Positions 22,395-35,100 of a stretch of 64,000 bases of DNA are shown here, one piece after another. The position numbers and the translations under genes were made by a program. Under the pieces are notes generated by a model, which saw only the letters and a program-made list of their open reading frames with translations, did not search any database and was not told the DNA's origin. Within the stretch, counting starts at the first letter, position 1. The number at the start of each line of letters is the position of its first letter. This DNA is from Hydrangea macrophylla (Eukaryota; Streptophyta; Magnoliopsida; Cornales; Hydrangeaceae), in the NCBI GenBank assembly GCA_033977485.1, contig CM066987.1:73444088-73508087 (forward strand), read 5' to 3'.

Positions 22395-24226
22395 TAAAAA
22401 CGATGATGAGAAGTTTTCCGCTTACCTGAGGATACAGAGTGTTTATTCCTCTTTTTTTGACCCTTACCTGATCCGTGGGAATGGAGGGTAGGAGTTGATA
22501 GAGCTGAAATACTTTCCCCAATGATAATCTGTCCCTCTTCATCTGATTGTGAGTCCTGATCTACTTGTCCAGCAGATTGGGTTAATGCAAGGGAATTTAC
22601 CTTCTGTTCTGGAGGAATGCTGGTCACACTGGCAATAGGCTCCACATTGATGGGGATCTGCCTTATAGAAACTGAAGTGTTAACTTGTGCTTCTTGACTG
22701 GTAACATCTGAGACATCCTTAATAGTAGGAGCACCCGGATTCTCACGCTGAGCAGTATTTCCCTTATCTGCGGTGTGCTCAGCACTAGTACTAGTAACCC
22801 CTTCATCTATATTGTAGACCTTTGTTTCATGATTGATCAGATTATGCACACAATCTAATTGCGTATCTACATCAGTAGTATTATTTAGGGCAGCAAATTG
22901 GTTACTGTGATTGACTACTGCCTCTAGTCTCCCAATATCCTTTGAATCCTTTGCTGAGAGAGTAGGAGCACATTGAGTAACTTTCCCTTTGCCCTTATTT
23001 TTCCAATTCCCATCATTGTCATCAGGCTTTGGGAGATTGACCCTATTAGAATTTTGAACCTTAAATTTAGAACAATCGTGTCCAAACCTCTTACACTTGG
23101 CACAACGCTCAGGGGTCCATTGGTACTCGACTTTTAAATAGATTTGCTCTTTGTCTCCGCTTATGGGATCAACATATTCCACAATAATCTCTTTGAGCAA
23201 TTCATCATTAGCATTTAATTCAATGCAGATCCTAGCAAATGAAATTCTCCTACAATCAGCAGTAGTTCTAGCAACATGGAGAGGTCTCCCTAGTGCACTT
23301 GCAATATGACTAAGCCCGAGAGGATTCCAATATTCAAGTGGGATGTTGTATATGTGTACCCATACTGGAATAGTAGAGATAGATTCCCTTGAGAGAGTTA
23401 AGCCTGCATGCCAATTTCGTAGAATAATTGGCTGGCCAGCTATATGCCAAGGGCCTCCTTCAAGGATAGAAAAGCATTCTTCTTCGCTGTGGAATTTAAA
23501 AAAGAAAAATCCTGAGTCTGTAGCTATCATGTCACTAAGTCCCATTTTACTCCAGAGTCGAGTTGTGGCATTCTTCACCAGAGTATAAGGAAGCTTGCTT
23601 CCAATAAAATAACCCATTAGAGTGTTCTTCCAGTTATGACTGCCCTCCACAAGAACTTCTTGAGGCATATAAACTAGTTTTCGGTCTTCCCCAACTTTAG
23701 GCTTGAAGTAGGTGAGTTTAAAACCAGAGGATTCCTTCTTAGTTACAAGAGAGGCCCAGGATTGGTGACCAGAAGGGTTAACTGGAGGGTCCACATTTAG
23801 GTTAGTTGAGCGTGGGTGTGCATTAGTCAAAGGGGTAGTACGGCATAAAGAAGAATGTGGCTCATTAACCACATTTGTCTCGGGGGCAATTGGGGACAAT
23901 GCGTCGGGTTTTAAGGGGAAAAGAGAAGTACCCATGTGCTTGTCAGAATGAAAAGCTTGGGTAGGGTGCTTGTCAAGTTGCTTACCAGTGGAATGACCTT
24001 CCTGCCCATGAACAATTGAATTTTCAGCCCCTATGGTACCTGCCTGAGTAGTTGGGCCAGCAACATTGCGTGTAGGAGGGAAAAAGCAAGCTTGCGTGTC
24101 CCTACCAACCCTCGGTTCTTGGACAGCATTAGTAGAAGAAATAGCAGAAATATGACCGTTATGTCCCGTAGTAGTGCAGCTGTGGGCCCCTATTCGGACA
24201 AACTCCTCGGGTTTAAGATCTTTAGG
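22394..24226 (-). CDS. LN6 ORF1 (DUF4283 + zinc knuckle), 5'-truncated
   Basis: About 610 codons, open from the 5' junction to TAA at 22394-22396. No in-frame ATG lies upstream of 23935, so the native start was lost by truncation. Order: low-complexity polar N-terminal region; QSWASLVTKKESSGF; DUF4283 with NTLMGYFIGSKLPYTLV, LEGGPWHIAGQPIILRNW and IPVWVHIYNIPLEYWN; CAKCKRFGHDC knuckle; a Thr/Ser/Gln-rich region; a Lys/Arg-rich C-terminus. ORF1 proteins bind LINE RNA as part of the retrotransposition RNP. The element cannot make full ORF1 from its own start, so autonomy is doubtful. Confidence 0.88.
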   Translation of the reverse strand, partial: PKDLKPEEFVRIGAHSCTTTGHNGHISAISSTNAVQEPRVGRDTQACFFPPTRNVAGPTTQAGTIGAENSIVHGQEGHSTGKQLDKHPTQAFHSDKHMGTSLFPLKPDALSPIAPETNVVNEPHSSLCRTTPLTNAHPRSTNLNVDPPVNPSGHQSWASLVTKKESSGFKLTYFKPKVGEDRKLVYMPQEVLVEGSHNWKNTLMGYFIGSKLPYTLVKNATTRLWSKMGLSDMIATDSGFFFFKFHSEEECFSILEGGPWHIAGQPIILRNWHAGLTLSRESISTIPVWVHIYNIPLEYWNPLGLSHIASALGRPLHVARTTADCRRISFARICIELNANDELLKEIIVEYVDPISGDKEQIYLKVEYQWTPERCAKCKRFGHDCSKFKVQNSNRVNLPKPDDNDGNWKNKGKGKVTQCAPTLSAKDSKDIGRLEAVVNHSNQFAALNNTTDVDTQLDCVHNLINHETKVYNIDEGVTSTSAEHTADKGNTAQRENPGAPTIKDVSDVTSQEAQVNTSVSIRQIPINVEPIASVTSIPPEQKVNSLALTQSAGQVDQDSQSDEEGQIIIGESISALSTPTLHSHGSGKGQKKRNKHSVSSGKRKTSHHRF

Positions 24227-25438
24227 ACAAATTTATAAACTTAAAGCTTCTAAAACTAGGTTTTGGAGTTTTGAGAGACCAAAATGGGTTTCGGCACTCG
24301 GAATGACACAGGACCAGAATCTAAACTTCACACTCATCTAAATAGACTAATAGCAAGAAACGAATCGCAATTCTGATTCACAGATTACAAGTCAGACGTG
24401 AATATGCAAATTCGTAGAAATAAGTCTTCTAAAACTATATTTTGGTATTTTAAGGGACGAAAATGGGTTTCAGCACACGGAATGACATGGGACAAGAATC
24501 TAAACTTCATACTAACCTAAATATACTTGTAGGAAGAAACGACACATAATTTTCGATTCACGGATTGCAAGTTAGACGCAAATATGTAAATTCATAGACT
24601 TAAGCCTTCTAAAACTAAGTTTTGGGGTTTTGAGAGACCCAAATTAGTTTCGGCACTCGGAATGACATATGACCAGAACCTAAACTTCAAGCTAAACTTC
24701 AAGCTCACCTAAATATGCTTGAAGGAATAAATTACATGCAAATCCGATTTTCGAAAAAAAGACGTGCAATTTGGCTTTTTTCTTCATTCACCAATTTCTG
24801 AAAAAAAAAAAAAAAAAAAAGACATGCAATTCCGATTCACGAATTACAAGTTAGACTTGAATACGCAAATTAATGACTTAAGCCTTCTGGCACTCGCACT
24901 GACATGGGATAGAAATTTACACATCATACTCACTTGATTAAACTTGAAGGAAGAAACGACATGCAATTTTGATTCACGGATTGCAAGTTATACGCGAAAG
25001 CATAAATTCATAGACTTATTAAGCATTATAAACCAAATATTTGGTGTTTTGAGAGACCAAATTGGGTTTCGGCATTTGGAATGACACGAGAACGGATCCT
25101 AAATAGACTTGTAGGAAGAAACGACACGGAATTATAATTCACGGATTGCAAGTTAGAGGCAAATATGCAAATTTATAGACATAAGCCTTCTAAAACTATG
25201 TTTTGGGGTTTTGAGAGACCAAAATTAGTTTCGGCACTCGGAATGACATATGACAAGAACCTAAACTTCAAGGTAACCTAAATATACTTGAAGGAAGAAA
25301 TGACATGAAAATCCAATTTTCGAAAAAAAAGACATGTAATTGGCTTTTTTTATTCATTCACAAATTTTCAAAAACAAAAGACAAGCATTCCCGATTCACG
25401 AATTACAAGTTAGACTTGAATACACAAATTATAGACTT
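24227..25438 (+). repeat. Satellite segment S3: end of m7 to m13, HOR copy 2
   Basis: Resumes exactly at the LN6 TSD and runs m7-m13. m10 (tail near 24749-24820, 20 A) and m13 (tail near 25319-25379) carry fossil LINE tails. It ends in m13 at the LN7 TSD CAAATTATAGACTT (25425-25438). The LN5 site near 25337 is empty. Confidence 0.95.
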
Positions 25439-25725
25439 TTTTTTTTCGGAAAAAGGTAAATATATTCCAAAAAAGGATGTACAAATGTACAAGGGGCATA
25501 CCCCAGGATATATCAAGAAGCGCAGCATGAGGACTTGTGGCAAAGAGGCCACAAAGTAGAAAAAGATAAGCTACAAGGGCTTACCCAAGGAGACTCCAAA
25601 AAGCACAGTATGAGGACTAGAGACACACAAAGACTCTAACTAATTGACAATAAAATAGAAAAATAACAAATAACAAAGGTCAAAAACATCAATACAATCA
25701 GTGAAATTTACAAGCAACCACCCTC

Positions 25726-28700
25726 TCATGTCCAGTCTCTAGCAAAAACCTCAAGTTGGGGGTCTTGTTTCCATTTGATCCTAATTTGAATGTTGATTTG
25801 AGAAACCATATTATGAAGCAGTTGTTCTTGTGTCATGAAAGAGCCTTTAAATGTCCTTTTATTTCTTTCCCTCCATAATCCATAAACAGCTACACCAAGG
25901 CAGATCATAAGGATAGCCTGTTGAATTTTCTTGCCCTTCCAGTTTTGCGCCATCCATTGAACAGTTGTATTCCAATTTGTCCTATTCCAAGTAAGATGAC
26001 ATCTTTGCATTAAATCCTGCCAAATGGGAGAAGCGTAGGCACATTCAAAAAATAAATGGTTATGAGTTTCCATATGACAGTTACAAAACACACAAGCAAG
26101 GGGCCCCTGGGTATAGGCATAAATCCTATCGTGGGTAGCGAGTCTATTTTGTACAGCAATCCAAAGGATAAAGTTCTGTCTAGGTGTACACCCTGAGTAC
26201 CAAACAATTTTGTGCCAATGTGCCACAGGGGCCACCTCTCTAAAGTGGTCCCAGACATGAGAAAAAATAAATCCTCCAGAAGGAGAAGTGGTCCATGAGA
26301 TACTATCTAACCTTCCAGAAGGTTTATACAGATTAGATAATAAACATCTAACTTCATTTAGCCCAATGGAATTAGATGATGGCCAGTTCCAATCATTATT
26401 TCTAATAATCGTTGCCACTTTAGCTCGGGGCTCAATGGCAACATCATAAGCAATCCTAGGTGTATATTTCTCAAACAGAGGACCAATGGGAAGCCAATTA
26501 TCAAACCAGAGCGACGTATGTTTACCATCACCAATCTTATGAATCAGGATGGGTTTCACGAACTCCCTCAGCTTTAATAATTTTCTCCAATACCAGGAGC
26601 ATTGGCTTGGAGCTTTGATTTCCCAAAAGCTTTTACATTTAATCATATACATGTGCACCCATTCTTTCCATAATGACTTATTTTTAGGGTCAAGAATATT
26701 ACCAATGTGCTTTAAGTTTAGGAGAGTATTAGTTAGGAAAATATCTTTAAACCCCAAACCACCTTCCTTTTTGGGTTTGCAAACCTTATCCCAAGCTATT
26801 TTCGCCCCATGTCTCTTCTCAATGGTCCCAGACCAAAGAAATCTTCGTAGGGCTTGGTCCACCTGCTTTAGAACTCCTTTGGGGAGGATGAACATCCCTG
26901 ACCAATATTGCTGGATACCAACTAACACGGATTGTATAAGCTGAGCCCTTCCTCCAAAGGATAAGAATTTAGATTTCCAAGAGGTAATTCTAGAGCATAT
27001 TTTGTTGACCAACTCATTGCAATGGCATTTTTTCAATTTGGTTGTAATCAGAGGGACCCCAAGATATCTCATAGGAAGGGATCCGATGGTAAATTGGATT
27101 TCCCTCAAAATATCAGTAACCAACTGGTCATCAATCCTACTAGAAAAGAAAACACAACTTTTAGCATTGTTGGCTTGGAGACCTGAAAAATCATAGAATT
27201 GATTAAGAGTGTTCCGAACCAATTTAGCAGATTCAATATCACCATTCAAGAAAATAATAAGATCGTCAGCAAAGCATTGGTGAGAAATTCTAATTTTCTC
27301 ACATTTCCAATGATAGGTGAATTTACTATTCTGAATATTGTGGTGGAGAAGTTGGCTAAAAGCCTCCATAACAAGAACAAATAGATAAGGGGAAATAGGG
27401 TCACCTTGTCTCAACCTCTAGCACCATCAAAGTAACCAATAGACTCCCCATTGAAGTTAATGGAAAATCTAGGGGAAGTAACACAAGCAAAGATCCATTT
27501 TTTTAGATTAGGAGGAACACACCAATGGTATCAAGAAGGTCAAACAAAAAGTTCCAACTAACACTATCATATGCTTTCATTAGATCAACTTTGGCAACAA
27601 TTCTAGGTTTGCCCCCAACTTTGTGACAGTCTCTAAGAAGATCTTGGGCAAGTAAGACGTTATCACTAATTTTCCTACCCTTAACGAAAGCAGATTGTGC
27701 TTGATCAATGATGGTAGGGAGAAAAATTTGGAGTCTATTTGCAATAATTTTAGAGATACATTTGTAAATAGTATTACAGCAAGATATGGGTCTAAAGTCC
27801 CCCATTTTGGAAGGATTAGGTACTTTTGGGATCAGAGCTATAATAGTAGTGTTGGACTCTCTAAGCATTTCTCCCGAAATAAAAAATTCTTGAATAGCTT
27901 TTGTAACATCAGCTCCAACAGTTGACTAAGACTGTTTAAAGAAAAAAGCATTAAAACCATCAGGACCAGGAGCTTTGTTGTCATGCAAACTGAAAATTGT
28001 GTTCTTAATCTCATCAGGGTTAGGAATTCTATCAAGGTCTTCCAAAAGATTTTCTGGAATTCTTTTATAGATGATCTCTCTCAGGGAAGCAACCCCAGGA
28101 TACCGGTAATTCGCAGGAGTGCCAAGTGATTCTTTAAAATGCCTAACAACTTCTAATTTAGCTTCCTCAATATTGCGAGTAAAGGAGCCATCAGGCTTTT
28201 CAAGTTTGAAAATCCTTTTAAAATTTCTCCTACTTTTAATATGTTGGAAAAAGTATCTCGAGTTTTTGTCTCCAGCTTTTAACCATTGCACTCTAGATTT
28301 TTGCAACAAGGTTTCTTCCTCAATCCAAATAGATTTTAAAAAATCATCCCTACATTGTTTTTGTTTGGAAATGAGGGAAGGACAAGTGGGCTTTTTAAGT
28401 AGTTCAGATTGGACTACTTTAAGATCAACCCTGGCTTTATCAGCCAGCAATTTTTCTTTCCCAATAAAACTCTTACTAAGGTTTTTCAAAGCTTGCTTAA
28501 CCATTCTAAGTTTGTGACACACTTGATACTGAGCTGTGCCATTCACATAAGTATCCCAAGCATTGGTAACAGTAGAAAGGTAAGGATCAAGTTTAGTCCA
28601 GAAATTAAAAAATTTAAAAGACCGTCCCTTCCTTCTAACTATATTATCAAGATAGAGAGCAAGGGGGGAGTGGTCAGAAACACTAGGTTCTTGGAAGTGA

Positions 28701-29350
28701 CCATAAGAGTCCGGAAAATTGTCCAACCAGGTCTGATTAACTAGAGCTCTATCCAATTTCCTTTGTGTATAATCAGGTCTCCCATATCTTCTGTTACTCC
28801 AGGTAAAGAACTCACCCAAGTATCTTAAATCGATCAAACAAAGGGCATTAATCATATTACTAAAATCAGTTATATCAGAGTTAATTCCAAAATTGGGCTC
28901 AGATACCTCGTTGGTGTTTAAAACCACATTAAAATCACCAAGTATAACATGATTAATATTAGGATTAAAATAAGATATAAGTTCAGCCCATAATGGTTTT
29001 CTTTCTTGGCCTGTATTAAAACCATAGACGAAAGATGCCTCAAACTGAGAGCTGTGGCCATCATTCTCAATGAGAACGTGAATAAGTTGGGGAGAAATGT
29101 GCAGGACAGACAAGTTGATCTTGTCAGGGTTCCATCCTACCCAAATCCTCCCAGCAGATCCTAAATTACTATTTGAGACATAGTTCCAATGTTTAAAAAT
29201 TTTTTGTTTGATTTTATCCTCATTTGTGAGTTTGACTTTAGTTTCAACAAGGCCAAGCACATCAATACTATTTGCACGAATAAATTTAACAACCTCGGAT
29301 TGTTTAAAGGGTTGGTTGAGACCCCTAATGTTCCAACAGCTTATAATCAT
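25726..29350 (-). pseudogene. LN7 ORF2 (endonuclease-RT-zf-RVT), three lesions
   Basis: Starts MIISCWNIRGLNQ in the TAATG overlap. The endonuclease residues corresponding to LN6 are present (LVETKV, LGDFNVVL, SDHSPLAL). Lesions: TGG to TAG at 27926-27928 in FFKQSW; a two-base gain near 27515 after DTIG; a one-base loss near 27415 in GARGLRQGD. The RT FADD box and the zf-RVT region (CVFCNCHMETHNHLFFEC) follow in a frame that is open from 27414 to the stop at 25726. It is very similar to LN6 and LN9 apart from these breaks, so decay is recent. Confidence 0.9.
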
Positions 29351-31451
29351 TAAAAACGATGGTGGGATTTTTTCCTCCTACCTGACGAACCAGAGTGCTT
29401 ATTCCTCTTATTGTGAGAATTACCTGAGCTGTGAGGATGGGGATTAGGAGTTGAGAAAGTTGAGCTATCTTTCCCATTGATGTGTTGTCCCTCATCATCT
29501 GTTTGTGAGTCCTGGCTATCATTTCCATCAGGTATGTTTAGATCATGGGCATTGGGTGCTTGTCCGGTTGGAAAATTAGTCACAGTAATAATAGATTCCA
29601 AAATGTTAAGAGGAGGACCTGTGGAAATTGACTCAGAACTCTTGGGACTAGAAAGAAGAGGATCAGCAATCCCAGAAGCTGAAGATTTCTGAGCACTGGG
29701 ACAAGTAATATCTGCATCTGTACTACACACAGTTGGATCCTTCATGATCAAGTTAGTAATAGTATCAACTGGAGTCTCCGTATCAGCAGGTTCGTCCAAA
29801 GCGGCAAACAAATTTGTATGAGTAACTACTATTTCTTTATCCTTAGCTTCAGAACTTGAGGATGCATGATTATAACAATCTTCAGGCTTATGAGGAATTG
29901 AGCATGTTTTAGCAGCATGAATTATTTTTCCCTTACCTTTAACTTTCCAATCAGTATCCTTATCAGAAGGATGGAGAAGATTTTCCTTTGAGTTTTGAGC
30001 CTTAAATTTAGAGCAATCATGTCCAAATCTTTTGCATTTAGCACATCGAATAGGAGTCCACTGATATTCAACTTTGAGGAAAATTTGTTCCTTGTCGCCA
30101 CTAATTGGGTTAGCATACTCCACAATAATTTCCTTTAGAAGCTCATCCCTAGCATTTAACTCAATGCATATACGTGCATAAGAAATCCTCCTGCATCCAG
30201 CTGTTTCTCTAGCAACATGCAAAGGCCTCCCTATAGCACTTGCAATATAACTAAGCCCAAGTGGATTCCAATATTCAAGTGGGATGTTATAGATGTGTAC
30301 CCACACTGGGATAGTAGAAATGGATTCCCTAGAGAGAGTAAGGCCAGGATGCCAACTACGTAGGATAATTGGCTGGCCAGCTACATGCCAGGGACCTCCT
30401 TCTAGGATAGATAAGCATTCATCCTCACTATTGAACTTAAAGAAAAAAAATCCTGAATCTGTTGCAATCATATCATTGAGGCCCATTTTGCTCCAGAGCC
30501 TAGAAGTTGCATTCTTGACCAGTGTATAAGGAAGCTTGTTTCCAATAAAATATCCCACAAGGGTGTTCTTCCAGTTTTGGCTGCCTTCTTCAATAATTTC
30601 TTGGGGCATATAAACAACCTTACGATCCTCTTCATCTTTAGGCTTAAAATAGGCGGTGAGGTTAAAACCAAAAGATGTCTTTTTAGTAACCAGAGAAGCC
30701 CATGATTGTTTACCAGATGAAACTGCTACATTTTTTGTAGCTTGTAGAGATGTAACCATAGGCACGTTGGTCAAGGGAGAATTACCGCCAGCTGGTTCAG
30801 ATTGCACATTAACCAAACTGGATATAGGTTCAATAACCTTAGAGGAAACTAATGAAGCCCACGGCTTGGGTGTAGCCGAGCCGTTAACAAAATTAGGTGG
30901 AGCCGGGATTGAAAATGGAGTCAAGCCACCAATGGGCCCCACAGCTTTAACAGAGTTCTCAGAGTCTGAATTGTCAAGATTAGCGTGTGAAATTGTGGAT
31001 TCCAAGCGTTGCGTAGAAAGAGCTACATTAGCCATCTCATTTCTGGGAAATCCGGGGTAGTTGGTAGCACCCATGTGCGCACCAATTGGACTAGAAGAAG
31101 TATAAGTAATATTATAATCAAGGGCTCTCTTTCCATTATCCACATACCTAGCGTGTACATTACCCTCGGGGGTATGATCCAACAAGGCGCCGGGTTTTGC
31201 GGAAAAGCCCATGTGCCGGTCATTGTCAGCTGCGAGTAAAGGAGTAGCAGGGATGAGCTTGTGACCGTTGGGCCTCGCATGTGCCACAAACACCTCGGGA
31301 GGAGGGTTGGGCACATTTTCTGGATCACGAGTAAATGTAGGACTTACATTTTGATTTCTAAATGAACTGTTCTTCATTGAGGGAGCCTGCGCAATTGTTG
31401 GATTAACAGTGACTGGGAGGGGGGCACCAGGACAAATGTTAAAAGTCTCAA
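29350..31451 (-). CDS. LN7 ORF1, main part, cut by GY2
   Basis: Open from the GY2 junction (ETFNICPGAPLP) to the TAA at 29350-29352, about 700 codons. A long polar Pro/Ser/Asn-rich N-terminal region precedes QSWASLVTKKTSFGF. DUF4283 follows (NTLVGYFIGNKLPYTLV, LEGGPWHVAGQPIILRSW, IPVWVHIYNIPLEYWN), then CAKCKRFGHDC and a basic C-terminus. The first 47 codons lie on the other side of GY2 at 38346-38486, so the gene is split by the insertion. No stop or frameshift is seen in this part. It is the ORF1 RNA-binding protein of LINE RNPs. Confidence 0.85.
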
Positions 31452-32145
31452 TGATGTGAACCCGTGGAATTGATATTCCGTGAACCTACAATCAGATTGT
31501 AAATAACCCAAGAAAGCCAACAATCAAGTCACAGGGATGATCTAGACCCGTTGAAATCCTGTTTCAAGAACCCAGATTTGGTTTGAATGCCACAAAGGGA
31601 ATGCCTTTGATAAGTTCGGATTGTTCAATCAAGAACAAGCAGAGAAAACTGAATAGCTCTCCAGAAAATAAATTTCATTCACGTTGTATATCCCAAATCT
31701 GCTACAAAGTTCTTTCTTTTAATCCCTTCTAAGAAACCCTTGGGCCAAAAAGGCCTTCAACGAAAATAAAAGATATGGGCTAAATACTCAAGCCCAAAAC
31801 AACTTAAACTGCATGTTTAAAGCTAAATAAATGTCTACTTAAAAAAATTAAAATAGGCCCACATGCCAAAACCATAGAAACATAAAAATTAAAGTCTATA
31901 AAAACCCAATAAGCTATTCCACCCCTTCTGTAGCTTGTATCACATGAACTAGAACTGATTCTTCTTCCTTCCAGCCCATGTTAAATGTTGGGGCCTTGCA
32001 CAATAAGTTTATGAGCTTTGCCCAAGTGGATTGCACCAGTCCTTGCATTGCGTCGTTGATCTTCTTAGCTCTTGATCTTGTGATTAGCCCATCTGGAACT
32101 TGCAAATGATCATCTTTAAGCTTTGGTCCACTATGGTTCCCATCA
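31452..32145 (-). repeat. GY2 3' LTR (694 bp)
   Basis: Bounded by TGATG/CATCA. The outer edge meets LN7 at 31451 and the inner edge meets the polypurine tract. Bases 32145-31914 encode the last ~77 codons of the polyprotein. Confidence 0.92.
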
Positions 32146-35100
32146 TTCCCCCTCTCCTCAAAAGGATTCGACCTCGAATCGTCACCTGCATCAAAAGGAG
32201 AAAGATCAGAAACATTGAAACTAGCAGAAACATTATACTCACCTGGAAGATCCACTTTATAGGCATTATCATTAATTTTCTCAAGGAATTGGAAAGGCCC
32301 ATCCCCTCGAGGATGCAATTTAGTCCGTCTATGAGCTGGGAACATTTCTTTGCGCATATGAACCCACACCCAGTCTCCGGGTTCAAAGGTGACACGCCGT
32401 CTCCCTTTATTGGCTTGGGAAGCAAACTTTTCATTTTTTTGGGCAATTTGAAGTCGTACTCTCTCATGAATTGACTTCACCAATTCAGCCTTTTGGTGTC
32501 CATCCAAACTACTCCTGACATCAATAGGTAAAGGCATTAAATCTACAGGAGTAAGTGGATTAAAACCATAAACAATTTCAAAGGGAGAATGAGAAGTAGT
32601 AGTATGCATGCTCCTATTATATGCAAATTCGATAAATGGTAAACAGTCCTCCCAAGTTTTCAAATTCTTTTGAATGACAGTGCGTAGGAGTTGAGTTAGA
32701 GTCCTATTGACTTCAGTTTGTCCGTCAGTTTGTGGGTGACAAGTAGTGGAAAATAAAAGTTTGGTACCCAATTTTCCCCACAAAACCTTCCAAAAGTAGC
32801 TAAGGAATTTGACATCCCTATCCGAAACAATACTCCTAGGCATACCATGGAGTCGTGCTATCTCCTTGAAAAACAAATCAGCTATGTTTGTGGCATCATC
32901 TGTTTTATGGCATGGAATGAAATGTGCCATCTTACTAAATCTATCCACCACCACAAAAATAGAATCTCTACCTCTTTTTGTCCTAGGCAGCCCCAAAACA
33001 AAGTCCATAGATATGTCTACCCACGGCTCACTAGGGACGGGTAAGGGTGTATACAACCCATGTGATAAAACCTTAGATTTGGCCCTTCTACATGTAATGC
33101 ACCGACCACAGATTCTAATGACATCACGACGCATCCTAGGCCAAAAGAAATGTTCATGTAAAATTTCTAAGGTTTTCCTAACACCAAAGTGTCCCATTAA
33201 GCCCCCACCATGTGCCTCTCGCACCAACAATTCTCGCATTGAACAATGAGGCACACACAATTTACTTTCTTTAAACAAATAACCATCATGCTTAAAAAAC
33301 TTACCAAATGCCGCTTTATCACATGCCAAATACACATCAGAAAAATCAGCATCATTGGCATACATATCTTTCACATATTCAAACCCAAGCATTTTAGCAC
33401 TCATAGAAGTAAGAAGTACATGCCTTCGAGATAAAGCATCAGCAACAATGTTTTCCTTACCTTGCTTGTAACGGATGACATAAGGAAAAGTCTCAATGTA
33501 TTCCATCCATCTAGCATGCCTCTTATTTAATTTACCTTGTCCCTTAAGATGCTTCAATGATTCATGATCGGTGTGGATCACAAACTCCTTAGGCCAAAGG
33601 TAGTGCTGCCATGTCTCTAGAGAGCGAACAAGAGCATAAAGTTTCTTGTCATAAGTAGGGTAATTTAGGGCAGCCCCACTTAGTTTTTCACTGAAGAAGG
33701 CTATGGGCCTCCTATCCTGCATTAAAACGGCTCCAATCCCTATACCTGAAGCATCACATTCAATCTCAAAAGTTTTGTTAAAGTCAGGTAATGCTAACAC
33801 AGGTGCAGAACATAGAAAGTCTTTAATAGTAGCAAAAGCATTCTCTTGTTCAATTCCCCAATGAAACCCAACATTCTTCTTAATGATTTCAGTGAGTGGT
33901 GCAGCAAGTGTACTAAAATCCTTAACAAAACGCCTATAAAAGCTAGCTAAACCATGAAAGCTTCTTACCTCAGTGATACCTTTAGGCGTTGGCCACTCCC
34001 TGATGGCCTTGACTTTCTCTTCATCCACCTCAATACCTTCTGTGCTAACAACATACCCAAGAAAAACAACTTTTTCCATGCAAAAAGTACATTTCTTAAA
34101 ATTAGCATACAACTTTTCAGATTTCAACACACCAAACACACATCTCAAATGTTCAATATGTTCATTTAAGTTCTTGCTGTACACTAGGATATCATCAAAA
34201 TAGACGACTACAAATTTGCCTATGAATGCACGAAATACATGGTTCATTAACCGCATGAAAGTACTAGGCGCATTTGTAAGTCCAAATGGCATAACTAACC
34301 ATTCATAAAGTCCATATTTAGTCTTAAATGCAGTTTTCCACTCATCTCCCTCTTTCATTCTTATTTGATGGTATCCACTTTTAAGATCTATTTTACTGAA
34401 AATACATGAACCATGCAATTCATCAAGCATATCATCTAAACGAGGAATGGGATGACGATACTTTACCGTGATATTATTGACAGCTCTGCAATCAACGCAC
34501 ATCCTCCAAGTCCCATCCTTCTTTGGCACTAGTAGCACTGGTACTGCACATGGGCTCATGCTCTTTCTTACGTACCCCTTGCTCATCAAATCTTCAACTT
34601 GCCTTTGAAGCTCCTTTGTCTCCTCCGGATTGCTCCTATAGGCTGGTCGGTTTGGAATAACAGCCCCGGGTACCAAATCAATTTGATGCTCAATACCTCT
34701 AATGGGCGGCAACCCACTCGGCATCTCCTCCGGAAATACATCCTCGAACTCCTGCAACAAAGAAACAGCCAAACTAGGAAGAGATTGGTTAGTTTCATCA
34801 AGATTAAGATAACATTCTTTGTAAACAAGAAGAATCACATGCTGATTTGCTAAAAATGCCCTCTTAACCTCACTCTCTTTTGCATAAAAACTCAATTTTG
34901 TCTTTTCTTTTCTCTCTACAGACTCTCTTTCTTTTTTCTCTCTTGACTCCACTCCCTTTTCTTTATTCTCACCGATTTCTCTATTTTCTTTTTCACTCTC
35001 TCTTTTTCCTGAAATTTCTCGCTCACTCTCATTTTTCTTTTCTCTCATGTTTCTTTTTTGCTCAACCTCACTTTTTAGTTTTAGTTGGTCCTCATAGACC

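Larger units (their letters stand above)
18581..24226 (-). mobile_element. LN6: best-preserved LINE (5.65 kb)
   Basis: A minus-strand LINE inserted in satellite monomer m7, with a perfect 16-bp TSD ACAAATTTATAAACTT at 18565-18580 and 24227-24242. The T-run and the complement of CCGAAAAA mark the 3' end. ORF2 is complete and ORF1 is open to the 5' junction, so it is 5'-truncated inside ORF1. Empty sites survive in HOR copies 3 (near 40490) and 4 (near 51875). A perfect TSD and no internal lesions indicate a recent insertion. Confidence 0.95.
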
